From Chamaesiphon sp. 336R_metabinner_41 (GTDB taxonomy: Bacteria > Cyanobacteriota > Cyanobacteriia > Cyanobacteriales > Chamaesiphonaceae), in the NCBI GenBank assembly GCA_025359915.1, contig JANYDE010000028.1:1-64000 (forward strand): a DNA stretch of 64,000 nt, written 5' to 3'. Below, piece after piece: positions 55,839 to 64,000 of this stretch. Each line of letters opens with the position of its first letter. Positions within the stretch are counted from its first letter, which is position 1. The notes beneath the pieces are model-generated. The model ran no database searches, had not been told where the DNA came from, and worked only from the letters and a program-made list of their open reading frames with translations. The translations under genes and the position numbers were made by a program.

Positions 55839-56864
55839 CTACCTAATTAGATCGAAGCTCAATGCATACTTGGAACTCCAATTCCTGACCATTGCTTGTT
55901 GTTGGATAATATTTTGAACAGCCTTGCGAAGATTTTGAGTATCAATGGGGGATAATGGAATTTTTTGGGGTTCGGCTCCTTGAGCGTTGAGTAAGGCTAA
56001 TACACCTAAAGTAACTGTCAGTTCATCGCTCTCAACTGCGTCATCACCGAGCATCTCATTCACAAATCCCAATGGAACTTCCATTGTGCAATTAACCACT
56101 CGTTTAGCATCATTACTCAAATGTGCTTTAGCTAAATTAACAGCTAACGCTGCGGGGGTAATCGAAGCAGACTGATGGGATTTGATGAAAATATTCATCC
56201 CTAATGTTCTTGCTCGATCCTCTAAGTCCATCAACTCTGGTTCGGATAGTTTAAAGTGTAAAAGTGGCAATTGACCAATTTTTGTACATTTTGGCAAAAA
56301 AACTGAGTCATGCTCATTATGTCCGCCAATTACTGTTGAGACAACCTGCTCTCTCGCCACACCAAGAGCTTTGGAAATCAATGTTTCATAGCGGGCAGCC
56401 TCTACAGCAGTACCTACTCCAATCACATTCCTGGACTCAAAACCTCCAGCATTTTTTAGGATATAGACCATCCCTTCAACGGGGTTAGTCATCGTGACAA
56501 TTAAAGTATTTTTAGATATATTTTTAGCTAATTTTGAGGCGATTTCACACAGAATAGGAGTGTTGTGCTCAATCAAACTATTTCTGTTTTTTGTGGCAGC
56601 AAGGACTTCATTGGGAACGCTGGCTGTGACAATAATCGAGTCAGCTTGTTCGAGAGTTTCGTAATTTGTAGTAAAGATTGGGCGAATATCCGAACCTAGT
56701 TGCGCAGGGAAATAATCATCTTCTAGTGCCTGTGCTTTGTCTGGATTTCTTACCACGACAACTGGTTGAATATTTTCACGCAACAACAAATCGACGATTT
56801 TACTGGCAATATTTCCATACCCAATTACACCAATCTGATTTCTAGACATCGAGAAACTCTCCAT
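55839..56864 (-). CDS. Malate/lactate dehydrogenase-like NAD(P) oxidoreductase
   Basis: The 341-residue protein starts MESFSMSRNQIGVIGYGNIA. ATG 56849 (MSRNQ) is a near alternative. A Rossmann domain holds GYGNIASKIVDLLL. MTNPVEGMVYI, then GVGTAVEAARYETLI, and GGHNEHDSVFLPKCTKI follow the LDH/MDH superfamily (NPV and GGH motifs). Its substrate is unknown. It overlaps the upstream methyltransferase by one base (TAATG), so the pair is translationally coupled. Confidence 0.75.
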   Translation of the reverse strand: MESFSMSRNQIGVIGYGNIASKIVDLLLRENIQPVVVVRNPDKAQALEDDYFPAQLGSDIRPIFTTNYETLEQADSIIVTASVPNEVLAATKNRNSLIEHNTPILCEIASKLAKNISKNTLIVTMTNPVEGMVYILKNAGGFESRNVIGVGTAVEAARYETLISKALGVAREQVVSTVIGGHNEHDSVFLPKCTKIGQLPLLHFKLSEPELMDLEDRARTLGMNIFIKSHQSASITPAALAVNLAKAHLSNDAKRVVNCTMEVPLGFVNEMLGDDAVESDELTVTLGVLALLNAQGAEPQKIPLSPIDTQNLRKAVQNIIQQQAMVRNWSSKYALSFDLIR

Positions 56865-57304
56865 TAAAAAATCCAGAACTCTATAATTAAGCTACGATTT
56901 GGATAATATTGCTCTACCTCTGCCAGTTGTTGTGTTGTGATTTCCTGGATCTTGCTACAAATTGGTGTAAATACAATCGGAATTGAAATAGATTCCTGGC
57001 AGTATTTTTGCGCTGCTGCCAACATTTCTAGCGATTGTTCGATCGAGATGAGATGGATTGAATCTAGCGGATAAATAGCTAAAAGTTGCTTGACAATCTC
57101 AACCAGTAGAATGCCATTGCCGGAACCAATATCAATAATTGTCGGACAAGTACTTGAACTAGGTGGTGGAATTCTTTTGGCAAAACTGGTAATCGCCTTT
57201 AGCGTTCCAGCCATTTGAGCTGCATACAAATCTGTCTGAGTCCAGACACCATAGGGATTAGTCTCAGAGCCGGATTGATCTATCAACAATCGAAAGCCTC
57301 CCAA
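56864..57304 (-). CDS. Short SAM methyltransferase-like protein, coupled to 55839-56864
   Basis: 146 residues from a TTG start, which is weak evidence. TIIDIGSGNGILLVEIVKQLL holds the SAM-binding glycine motif, and LISIEQSLEML the acidic ribose site. The last part (LIIEFWIF) fits a short version of the fold. Its stop codon shares a base with the next gene's start. An in-frame sequence extends upstream without an ATG, so the true N-terminus is unsure and truncation is possible. Confidence 0.55.
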   Translation of the reverse strand: MGGFRLLIDQSGSETNPYGVWTQTDLYAAQMAGTLKAITSFAKRIPPPSSSTCPTIIDIGSGNGILLVEIVKQLLAIYPLDSIHLISIEQSLEMLAAAQKYCQESISIPIVFTPICSKIQEITTQQLAEVEQYYPNRSLIIEFWIF

Positions 57305-57322
57305 AACTTTAGTTGGATATTC

Positions 57323-57460
57323 CCTATGGTAACGAGTGAACTACCCACCGTCAATCAGAGTACCGTGATGATAGGGGCTTCCAGCTTCGCGGGGAATCGC
57401 ATCTGTCAAGACCGAAATCTTTCCAGGTTGACTTACATTCCCTCCACTGGCAGCAGCACT
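57323..57460 (-). other. Possible gene remnant after folE
   Basis: Directly after the folE stop and in the same frame, an open stretch reads SGGNVSQPGKISVLTDA, then PREAGSPYHHG and a stop. It looks like the tail of some other gene, perhaps a transposon-type TnpB, but I cannot verify that. No start codon is visible. Confidence 0.3.
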
Positions 57461-58123
57461 TTAAAAGGACGATGGTTGATGACGGATCAGATTGAGATAC
57501 TCTTCTCTGGTGCGTTGATCTTCTTGGAATGCACCCAACATCGAACTAGTTACTGTCCATGCTCCAGGCTTTTGGACACCGCGCATGACCATGCACATAT
57601 GGCTGGCTTCCATGACTACAGCTACACCTCTAGGCTCTAATACTTCTTGGAGTGCTTCGGCGATTTGGCGGGTAAGTCTTTCTTGTACCTGCATCCGACG
57701 GGAGTACATATCCACAATTCTGGCAAGTTTACTCAATCCTACCACTTTTTGGTTAGGAATATAAGCAACGTGCGCTCTACCCATGAACGGTAACATGTGA
57801 TGTTCACACATACTGAAGAAGTTGATATCGCGAACTAAGACCATCTCGTTGTGACCTTCATCGAAGATCGCACCATTGATGATGTCATCTAACGACTGCT
57901 TATAGCCACTAGTCAGGAATCGCATCGATTCGGCTACCCGTTTCGGAGTCTTTAATAAACCTTCTCGATCTGGATCTTCACCTACACCTAAAATGATCTG
58001 GCGGACTGAATCCATCATGTCTTCGAGGCTGACTTCTGGCTCGTGAATTGTGACTGGCTCACCGTTGTGGGTATTGCGATCGGGTCGAGGGTTAACATTA
58101 AGTTTATCGTTGCTGATAGTCAT
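57461..58123 (-). CDS. folE: GTP cyclohydrolase I
   Basis: FolE makes 7,8-dihydroneopterin triphosphate from GTP, the first folate step. The 220-residue protein has [20 protein letters not shown], then the zinc-binding CEHHMLPF (near 115) and [16 protein letters not shown], followed by the segment with the third metal ligand CMVMRG. The N-terminal 35 residues are variable. folB lies elsewhere in the window. Confidence 0.97.
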   Translation of the reverse strand: MTISNDKLNVNPRPDRNTHNGEPVTIHEPEVSLEDMMDSVRQIILGVGEDPDREGLLKTPKRVAESMRFLTSGYKQSLDDIINGAIFDEGHNEMVLVRDINFFSMCEHHMLPFMGRAHVAYIPNQKVVGLSKLARIVDMYSRRMQVQERLTRQIAEALQEVLEPRGVAVVMEASHMCMVMRGVQKPGAWTVTSSMLGAFQEDQRTREEYLNLIRHQPSSF

Positions 58124-58186
58124 GTTCGATCTGAATAAATTTAGAAATAAAAGTAGTCGAAGCTTTGGTGGTAGATGAGTGATGAA

Positions 58187-58918
58187 TTACAATGCTCCGC
58201 CACTGGGCATGATTGTTAGTTCTTCAACTACTGCACCAGCAGGGGCGAGAACAGCGTAGAGGATGCCTTCAGCAACTATTTCAGGTGTCAGCATAGCAGA
58301 CCGATCGAAGTCGGCTTGTACGGTATCGGTGTCCCAAATGGGCGTATTAACCGATCCTGGACAAATCGCTGTCACCCGAATGCCATTTCCCCGCTCTTCT
58401 GCCGCAATGGCTTGGGTGAGTGCCATTAAGCCAAATTTACTGACGGAATAGATGCCCCAATTTGGAAATACCTGCTTTCCGGCGATCGAGGAAATATTCA
58501 CAATTACTCCAGATTTCCGCTGGCGCAAATGAGGTAAGATCCCCTGTACACACTGGAAAACGCTGGTCAAATTCAAGTCGATGACTTTTTGCCAATCAGC
58601 TAATGGACTATCCGCGATCGATCCGGTATATGCCATCCCGGCATTATTGATCAGGATGTCTAAATTTTCGGATTCTGCGGCAATTTCGGCGATTTTCGCT
58701 GACACTCGATCGAGTTCTGATAAATCTACCACGTAGGTTTTGGCTGTCACGCCTACAGCTTCCGCTGCTTGCGCTACGGCTGTTAATTTATCCTGCGAAC
58801 GACCTACCAATGCGAGGTTGATTCCTGCTTTGGCAAATGCTAAGGCGGTGGCTTTGCCAATTCCACTACTCGCTCCTGTAATTAATGCCGTTCGATTAGT
58901 TGTTGCGATCGAAATCAT
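58187..58918 (-). CDS. SDR-family oxidoreductase
   Basis: 243 residues with the Rossmann TGASSGIGKATALAF near 15, NNAG near 92, catalytic Ser in NISSIAG near 142 and YSVSKFG near 157 (Tyr-x3-Lys). ICPGSVNTPIWDT follows. The classical short-chain dehydrogenase layout is clear, but the substrate is not. It precedes folE on the same strand with 63 nt between. Confidence 0.92.
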   Translation of the reverse strand: MISIATTNRTALITGASSGIGKATALAFAKAGINLALVGRSQDKLTAVAQAAEAVGVTAKTYVVDLSELDRVSAKIAEIAAESENLDILINNAGMAYTGSIADSPLADWQKVIDLNLTSVFQCVQGILPHLRQRKSGVIVNISSIAGKQVFPNWGIYSVSKFGLMALTQAIAAEERGNGIRVTAICPGSVNTPIWDTDTVQADFDRSAMLTPEIVAEGILYAVLAPAGAVVEELTIMPSGGAL

Positions 58919-59195
58919 CTATTCCAGAGGTGTTGCCCTGTCAAGAGCAATATGTAAATTTTTGTTACGGCTTTATTATAACAGTTATTTTTGTGGTGGG
59001 GGATCGCGATCGAACTATTGGCTGTTCTCATCGTAGGGTGTGTTACGGCGGAGCCTAACGCACCAACCGCGACAGCATAACGTAACAACCGCGACGGCAT
59101 AACCCACCAGAAATGTTGCTGGGGTTGGGCGGGTTTGCAATTAAATTTATTGCGTTGTTTTAGATGGTTGGCATAAACCCGCCCCTACGGATCAA

Positions 59196-60170
59196 CTACT
59201 CATTAAATACTCCCATCTGGCGGAATTTGTCGTATCTGAGCGATTTGAGTTGGCTGGGTTCGAGCAATTGCAATTCGTGGATATTCTTGACAATTGCCTC
59301 TTTGAGTACTTCTGCTGCCCGAATTGAGTCGGCATGTGCGCCGCCTAAAGGTTCTGGTAAAATTTGGTCGAGAATGCCCAAATTCTTGAGATCCTTGGCG
59401 GTGATTTTTAATACTTCCGCAGCTTGGGGCGCTTTTTTGGCATCCTTCCAGAGAATTGAGGCACAGGCTTCGGGACTAGCGACATAATAGACAGAATGTT
59501 CAAACATCATTAATCGATCGCCAACACCAATCCCTAATGCGCCGCCAGAGCCACCTTCTCCGATTACCGTACAAATAATTGGCACTTCTAACCCAAACAT
59601 CTCCCGCAGATTATAAGCGATCGCTTCACCCTGACCTAATTCCTCTGCCTCCAGCCCTGCCCAAGCCCCAGGAGTATCGATAAAAGTTACAATTGGCATT
59701 CCAAACCGATTGGCATGTTCCATCAGTCTCATTGCCTTGCGGTAGCCACCTGGCGCAGCCATCCCAAAATTTCGGGCGACATTATCTTTTGTATCCCGTC
59801 CTTTTTGGTGTCCTAATAAAACTACGGGAATCCCCGCTAATTTACCTACACCGCCAACTAACGCCGGATCGTCTTTACCGCGCCGATCTCCATGTAGCTC
59901 AATCCATTCATCACAGATGGCTTGAATATAATCGAGGGTGCTGGGGCGACGGGGATGTCTAGCTAGTTGTAGCCGTTGGGATGGGGTAAGACTGCTAAAA
60001 ATTTCGTCGCGCAGTTGGACGTATTTAGTCTCTAGTTGATTGAGTTGACTGGAGACATCGACGCTACTTTCTTCAGCAAGTTCGCGGATTTGATCGATCC
60101 GTTGTTGCAATTCGGCTAACGGCTTTTCAAATTCTAATAAAAAAGGTTTTTTTTCGTTGCTAGCAGACAT
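59196..60170 (-). CDS. accA: Acetyl-CoA carboxylase carboxyltransferase subunit alpha
   Basis: AccA with AccD transfers CO2 from biotin to acetyl-CoA, the first step of fatty acid synthesis. ATG 60170 ([20 protein letters not shown]) gives 324 residues; a longer in-frame start at 60251 runs through repeats. Markers are [66 protein letters not shown] and [15 protein letters not shown]. It lies downstream of aar on the same strand, the known cyanobacterial order. Confidence 0.97.
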   Translation of the reverse strand: MSASNEKKPFLLEFEKPLAELQQRIDQIRELAEESSVDVSSQLNQLETKYVQLRDEIFSSLTPSQRLQLARHPRRPSTLDYIQAICDEWIELHGDRRGKDDPALVGGVGKLAGIPVVLLGHQKGRDTKDNVARNFGMAAPGGYRKAMRLMEHANRFGMPIVTFIDTPGAWAGLEAEELGQGEAIAYNLREMFGLEVPIICTVIGEGGSGGALGIGVGDRLMMFEHSVYYVASPEACASILWKDAKKAPQAAEVLKITAKDLKNLGILDQILPEPLGGAHADSIRAAEVLKEAIVKNIHELQLLEPSQLKSLRYDKFRQMGVFNE

Positions 60171-60240
60171 GTCAGCGGGTGTGGGGGGTGTGGGAAGATC
60201 GAGATGTGTGGGAAGGGCAGAGATCTGTAGGGGCGGGTTT
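60171..60240. repeat. C-rich leader tract before accA
   Basis: On the accA coding strand this is a run of CCCACAC and CTTCCC-like units ending at the start codon, without a purine-rich ribosome-binding site. Confidence 0.7.
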
Positions 60241-60334
60241 ATACTATCCACTCAAACGCAGCCAGAAATTTACTTTGAACCCGTCCAACCTCACTAGGGG
60301 CATCGATAATTGGGCGTTTAAACCAACAGCAGAA

Positions 60335-61366
60335 TTATTCGCCGACGAATGATAGGAGCGGGCGAAAGCCATGTCTGAGCGAGGCTTCACCAATTCGATC
60401 CATTTTTTCGATCGTAATTTGATTGCGTCCCCAGGAGAAATTAGTATGCAATTTCTCGAATTCGAGGATCATTGCTTCTGCGAAACAGGCGAAGAGCTGT
60501 CTGGCAGGGGTGTCCATCGCGACGATGCCCATAATTTTCCAATCGATATCGAGGGAATGTTCGACAATGCCGCCATTCATCACGTATACGCCTGGAGCTT
60601 GCACTTTAGTCCCCAAATTTTTGGGATAACCGCCGTCGATTAGCAAGCATGGTTGCTTGAGTTTGGTGGCATCAATTTCGACACCTTTGGGCATACTTGC
60701 CACCCAGACGACGATATCAGCTTGGGGGAGTGCTTCTTCCAAATTCATGATTTTCCCTCGTCCTAGCTCGGATTGGAGGTTCTGGAGGCGTTCTTGATTG
60801 CGGGCGACTAAGAGTAATTCGCCAGCATCAGTACGCTCGTCCATCCACCGACAAACGGCACTACCAATGTCACCAGTCGCACCAACAACGGCGACGGTGG
60901 CTTTACTTAATTCGATCCCTAATTTAGCAGCACCCTCTTCTACCTGCTTACAGATAATGTAGGCTGTATGAGTGTTACCTGTTGTAAACTTATCAAAATC
61001 TAATTCGACATTGCGGACTTGTTTATTTTGCTGGAGGTCGAATTCTTCAAAGATAATTGAGGAAAAGCCACCTAAGGCGGTAATATTAATTCCCTGTTTC
61101 TGAGCGTGTGCCATCGCATTGAGAATCTTGCGAATAGCGGCTTTAATGCGTCGGGTTGCCAGCATTTCAGGAAGAAAGCAGGACTCAACATAGTAGCCTT
61201 CGATTTGTTGTCCGGTAATGCTTGTGACCTTGATATGGTCTACGATCTGCGGTGGGGCACTACACCAAAAATCCAGCCCTTGATCGGCGTATTCTGGAAA
61301 GCCTAAGTCTTTAGCGACGGCTTGGGCATGTTCTAAGCTCGTAAGATGACCGATAAGACCAAACAT
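60335..61366 (-). CDS. aar: Long-chain acyl-ACP reductase
   Basis: AAR reduces fatty acyl-ACP to aldehyde for alkane synthesis. ATG 61366 ([20 protein letters not shown]) gives 343 residues; an in-frame start at 61447 is rejected. Markers are [66 protein letters not shown], the NADPH loop [19 protein letters not shown] and [12 protein letters not shown]. The usual partner gene for aldehyde-deformylating oxygenase (ado), normally just upstream on the same strand, is absent: a divergent ABC permease lies there. Confidence 0.96.
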   Translation of the reverse strand: MFGLIGHLTSLEHAQAVAKDLGFPEYADQGLDFWCSAPPQIVDHIKVTSITGQQIEGYYVESCFLPEMLATRRIKAAIRKILNAMAHAQKQGINITALGGFSSIIFEEFDLQQNKQVRNVELDFDKFTTGNTHTAYIICKQVEEGAAKLGIELSKATVAVVGATGDIGSAVCRWMDERTDAGELLLVARNQERLQNLQSELGRGKIMNLEEALPQADIVVWVASMPKGVEIDATKLKQPCLLIDGGYPKNLGTKVQAPGVYVMNGGIVEHSLDIDWKIMGIVAMDTPARQLFACFAEAMILEFEKLHTNFSWGRNQITIEKMDRIGEASLRHGFRPLLSFVGE

Positions 61367-61531
61367 GAAGATTCTACTAATGGTGCCTGTTGAGCAGAAG
61401 GTTGGATCGTCAAATGAATAGCAAGATTTAAATCGATCCTTTTCCACAATAGTACAAAATAGGGACGAGGGGATCGCTTGTTGAATGTAATTTCTAATGA
61501 AGGGACGGGGAGACGGGGAGAATATTGTTCA

Positions 61532-61619
61532 AAGTCCCCAAGTCTCCAAGTCTCCAAGTCTCCAAGTCCCAATTCCCCAATTCCCCAAGTCTCCAAGTCC
61601 CAATTCCCCAATTCCCCCT
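61532..61619. repeat. Repeat tract before the ABC permease (CCAAGTCT and CCAATTCC)
   Basis: Nine- to ten-base units such as CCAAGTCT and CCAATTCC repeat until the start codon at 61620. The frame stays open through the tract. Confidence 0.9.
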
Positions 61620-62501
61620 ATGATTCGTCTGCGTCAAGTCAATTGGACACCTTACTTATTCCTCGCTCCCGCATTATTCCTGCTGGGTTTGACGGTATTT
61701 TTGCCAGCATTACAGGCTTTTTATTTGAGCTTTACTAATTATGACCCGATTGCGGGGACGGCTAGTTGGCAAGGATTGACTAATTTCGATCGATTGTTCA
61801 AAGATGAGGTATTCTGGCAAACCCTGCGGAATACGGTGGTGTATCTTTGTGGGGTGGTGCCGATTCTGGTGTTTGCACCATTACTGCTGGCGATTTTGGT
61901 GAATCAAAAGCTCAAAGGGATGAGTTTCTTTCGAGCGGCTTATTATGTCCCGGTGATTATTTCGATGGTGGTGGCGGGGATTGCTTGGAAGTTTATTTAT
62001 GCAGAAAATGGGTTGCTCAATCAACTGGTGAAGGTTGTCGGAATTCCCGCGATTCCGTGGTTGACTAGTCCGGGATTGGCGTTATTTAGCGTGATGGTGG
62101 TGACGGTTTGGAAGGGATTGGGTTATTACATGACGATTTATTTGGCGGGATTGCAATCGATTCCGGCGGATTTATATGAGGCGGCGGCGATCGATGGTTC
62201 GGATAGTTATACTAAACATTGGGATATTACGATCCCATTGATGCGTCCGTATATGTTGTTGGTTGCAGTGATTTCAGCAATTGCGGCGACCAAAATTTTT
62301 GAGGAAGTCTATGTGATGACTCAAGGTGGGCCGAGGAATAGTTCTAAGACGGTGGTTTATTACTTGTATCAGCAAGGTTTTGGATCGAGTAATCCCGATC
62401 TCAGCTATGCTTGTACGATCGGGTTGATTTTATTTTTAATTGTGTTCGGGTTGTCTCTACTAAATCTTAAACTTTCTCAAACCAACGAAAATTTACCATG
62501 A
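61620..62501 (+). CDS. Sugar-type ABC transporter permease
   Basis: ATG 61620 ([20 protein letters not shown]) gives 293 residues; an upstream in-frame start at 61497 runs through repeats. Six hydrophobic helices and the EAA motif ([20 protein letters not shown] near 200) identify a MalF/UgpA-type permease. The partner permease and binding protein are not adjacent. It overlaps lipB by 4 nt (ATGA), suggesting coupling. The transported sugar is unknown. Confidence 0.9.
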   Translation: MIRLRQVNWTPYLFLAPALFLLGLTVFLPALQAFYLSFTNYDPIAGTASWQGLTNFDRLFKDEVFWQTLRNTVVYLCGVVPILVFAPLLLAILVNQKLKGMSFFRAAYYVPVIISMVVAGIAWKFIYAENGLLNQLVKVVGIPAIPWLTSPGLALFSVMVVTVWKGLGYYMTIYLAGLQSIPADLYEAAAIDGSDSYTKHWDITIPLMRPYMLLVAVISAIAATKIFEEVYVMTQGGPRNSSKTVVYYLYQQGFGSSNPDLSYACTIGLILFLIVFGLSLLNLKLSQTNENLP

Positions 62502-63148
62502 GGCAATGCTTACTCTATAACTGCGAAATCGTTGATTACCAGGCAGCTTGGATCTGGCAAAGATCGTTGCAACAGGATCGAATGGCGGATTCAAAACTCA
62601 ATGACGCGCTAATTATCCTCGAACATCCACCTGTTTATACGCTCGGGACTGGTTCTAGTTTAGAATTCCTAAAATTCGACCACGAGCAAACAGAATACGA
62701 ACTATATCGAGTCGAACGCGGTGGCGAAGTTACCTATCATTGCCCAGGACAAATCATTGCGTACCCAATTCTCAATCTTAGTTATTATCAACAAGATCTG
62801 CACTGGTATTTACGCCAACTAGAAGAAGTTGTGATTAAGGTTTTAGCCCTGTCCAATCTTACTGGCGAAAGAATCGACGGTTTAACTGGTGTATGGTTAG
62901 AAGGTCGAAAAGTTGCCGCGATCGGAATTAAGGTCAGTAAATGGATTACCATGCACGGATTCGCTCTAAATGTCTGTCCCGATCTGAGTGGATTCGATCG
63001 AATTGTACCATGCGGAATAGTCGATCGATCTGTGGGCAGTATGGCGGAGTTTATTCCTGATATTAATCCTGAATTAGTACGTCAACATATCATCCAAGTG
63101 TTTAGCGAAGTTTTCGAGGTTGGGCTATTAGAGAGTGTGAGTTGCTAG
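62498..63148 (+). CDS. lipB: Octanoyltransferase LipB
   Basis: LipB moves octanoyl from ACP to lipoyl domains. The 216-residue protein has [16 protein letters not shown] near 46, [19 protein letters not shown] near 76, [19 protein letters not shown] (catalytic Lys) near 128 and [22 protein letters not shown] near 150 (catalytic Cys). ATG 62498 overlaps the permease stop. A 40-bp palindrome follows. Confidence 0.96.
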   Translation: MRQCLLYNCEIVDYQAAWIWQRSLQQDRMADSKLNDALIILEHPPVYTLGTGSSLEFLKFDHEQTEYELYRVERGGEVTYHCPGQIIAYPILNLSYYQQDLHWYLRQLEEVVIKVLALSNLTGERIDGLTGVWLEGRKVAAIGIKVSKWITMHGFALNVCPDLSGFDRIVPCGIVDRSVGSMAEFIPDINPELVRQHIIQVFSEVFEVGLLESVSC

Positions 63149-63196
63149 TACTAGACAGCAGAAATAAGCCTACCATTTTTTGCCTCATCTCCCGCC

Positions 63197-63236
63197 AATC
63201 TAGTAGGGGCAATTCATGAATTGCCCCTACTAGATT
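63197..63236. repeat. 40-bp perfect palindrome after lipB
   Basis: Perfect inverted repeat with the core GTAGGGGCAATTCATG. This palindrome is, as far as I recall, widespread in cyanobacteria. It may act as a terminator after lipB. Confidence 0.85.
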
Positions 63237-63268
63237 AAGGCTAATATCACTCCAGAAAAACATTAAAT

Positions 63269-64000
63269 ATGCCATTAAGCTGGAACGAAATCAAAAGTCG
63301 CGCGATCGTATTTTCGCAGGAATGGGCAGATGAAACCTCCGAAGATGCCGAGGCTAAATCGTTTTGGGATGGATTTTTCCGCGTATTTGGAATTTCACGG
63401 CGGCGGGTGGCGACTTTCGAGCAGTCGGTGAAGAAAGCAGATCGTAAACAGGGTTTTATCGATCTACTTTGGAAAGGGACAATTTTGGTGGAGCATAAAT
63501 CTAGAGGTAAAAGTCTCGATAAAGCGATGCAACAGGCAAAAGACTATTTTCCTGGATTGAAAGAACATGAGCTACCGAAATATATTTTAGTTTCAGATTT
63601 TGAAAAATTCAGGCTCTATGATTTAGATACCGATGCAACGGTGGAATTTGAACTCAAAGATTTTGTGCAGCAGGTACATTTATTTGGGTTCATTGCTGGA
63701 TACGAACAGCGTACTTATAAAGATTCCGATCCTGTCAATATTGAAGCTGCCGAATTGATGGGCAAATTGCACGACAGGTTGGAAACTATCGGTTATACTG
63801 GACACGATTTAGAAGTATATTTAGTTCGGTTACTATTTTGTCTATTTGCCGATGATACGGGGATTTTTGAGAAGGGAATTTTTTGGGAATATTTAGATTT
63901 ACATACCAAACCTGATGGTAGTGATTTGGCGATGCACATTGGATCTATTTTTCATATCTTGAATACGCCCACAGAGCGGCGATTGAAAAATCTAGATCGG
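63269..64000 (+). CDS. MmeI-like (type IIL) restriction-modification protein, 5' part
   Basis: The gene runs off the window; 244 codons are seen. It starts at ATG 63269 (MPLSWNEIKSRAIVFSQEWA). FWDGFFRVFGISRRRVATFE and KQGFIDLLWKGTILVEHKSRGKS show the Asp and Glu-x-Lys of a PD-(D/E)xK nuclease, as in MmeI-type enzymes. A helical segment (LEVYLVRLLFCLFADDTGIF) follows. The methyltransferase and target-recognition domains, if present, lie beyond the window. No separate restriction or methylase gene is seen here. Confidence 0.85.
   Translation, partial: MPLSWNEIKSRAIVFSQEWADETSEDAEAKSFWDGFFRVFGISRRRVATFEQSVKKADRKQGFIDLLWKGTILVEHKSRGKSLDKAMQQAKDYFPGLKEHELPKYILVSDFEKFRLYDLDTDATVEFELKDFVQQVHLFGFIAGYEQRTYKDSDPVNIEAAELMGKLHDRLETIGYTGHDLEVYLVRLLFCLFADDTGIFEKGIFWEYLDLHTKPDGSDLAMHIGSIFHILNTPTERRLKNLDR

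Overview
This window comes from a cyanobacterial chromosome. Evidence: a form IB rbcL-rbcX-rbcS operon, the kaiA-kaiB-kaiC clock genes, a RuBisCO activase, an acyl-ACP reductase next to accA, CcsB-type cytochrome c assembly, a KGK-domain protein and a Tab2-family RNA-binding protein. CGATCG/GATCGATC is very dense and full HIP1 octamers (GCGATCGC) are scarcer. Short tandem heptamer repeats are common, which also fits a beta-cyanobacterium. The genus cannot be fixed from this sequence alone.

Layout. 0-10.5 kb: a membrane-anchored protein with a helix-turn-helix-like tail, tpiA, a very small membrane protein, lpxD, a multi-helix mechanosensitive-type membrane protein, a Cys-rich 68-residue protein, an 18-copy heptamer array and ccsB, a KGK protein, folB, and a P-loop/DUF697-like protein. 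10.6-18.4 kb: a MetF-type reductase, a ferritin-like protein, an sseA-type sulfurtransferase, an OmpR-type regulator, a Ser/Thr kinase, a thioredoxin-fold-like protein, and a complete but frameshifted IS4-family element. 18.4-32.7 kb: a methyltransferase, then a type I secretion neighbourhood holding two parvulin-like PPIases, a membrane-anchored WD40 protein, two unknown membrane proteins, an RTX/HAF-repeat secreted protein, a cNMP/C39-like/ABC exporter and its HlyD partner. A MITE, a two-repeat CRISPR remnant and a Fur-box-like operator lie in the same stretch. 32.7-45.2 kb: the RuBisCO operon, infC with a non-AUG start, an alpha/beta hydrolase, a BON protein, ilvN, kaiABC, rca, pyrH-frr and a GIY-YIG protein. 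45.2-64 kb: a patatin-like phospholipase, ispG, a C-terminal processing protease, a Tab2-family protein, a cupin, menB, an M20 amidohydrolase, an RNase H-fold resolvase, a coupled methyltransferase/dehydrogenase pair, folE, an SDR, accA, aar, a sugar-type ABC permease, lipB, and the 5' part of an MmeI-like restriction-modification gene cut by the window edge.

How the parts work together. Most genes are core metabolism and photosynthesis: CO2 fixation with its chaperone and activase, the clock, fatty acid and alkane-precursor synthesis, folate, menaquinone/phylloquinone and isoprenoid steps. The most distinctive accessory block is the secretion locus at about 19.6-32.2 kb. Its exporter, adaptor, probable substrate and two PPIases form a plausible export pathway, and a Fur-box-like site lies in the divergent promoter region.

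A second theme is the pattern of C-rich or heptameric tandem repeats placed directly in front of at least nine start codons. These repeats often stay open in the gene's reading frame and so tempt start-site prediction upstream. Starts were corrected accordingly for many genes.
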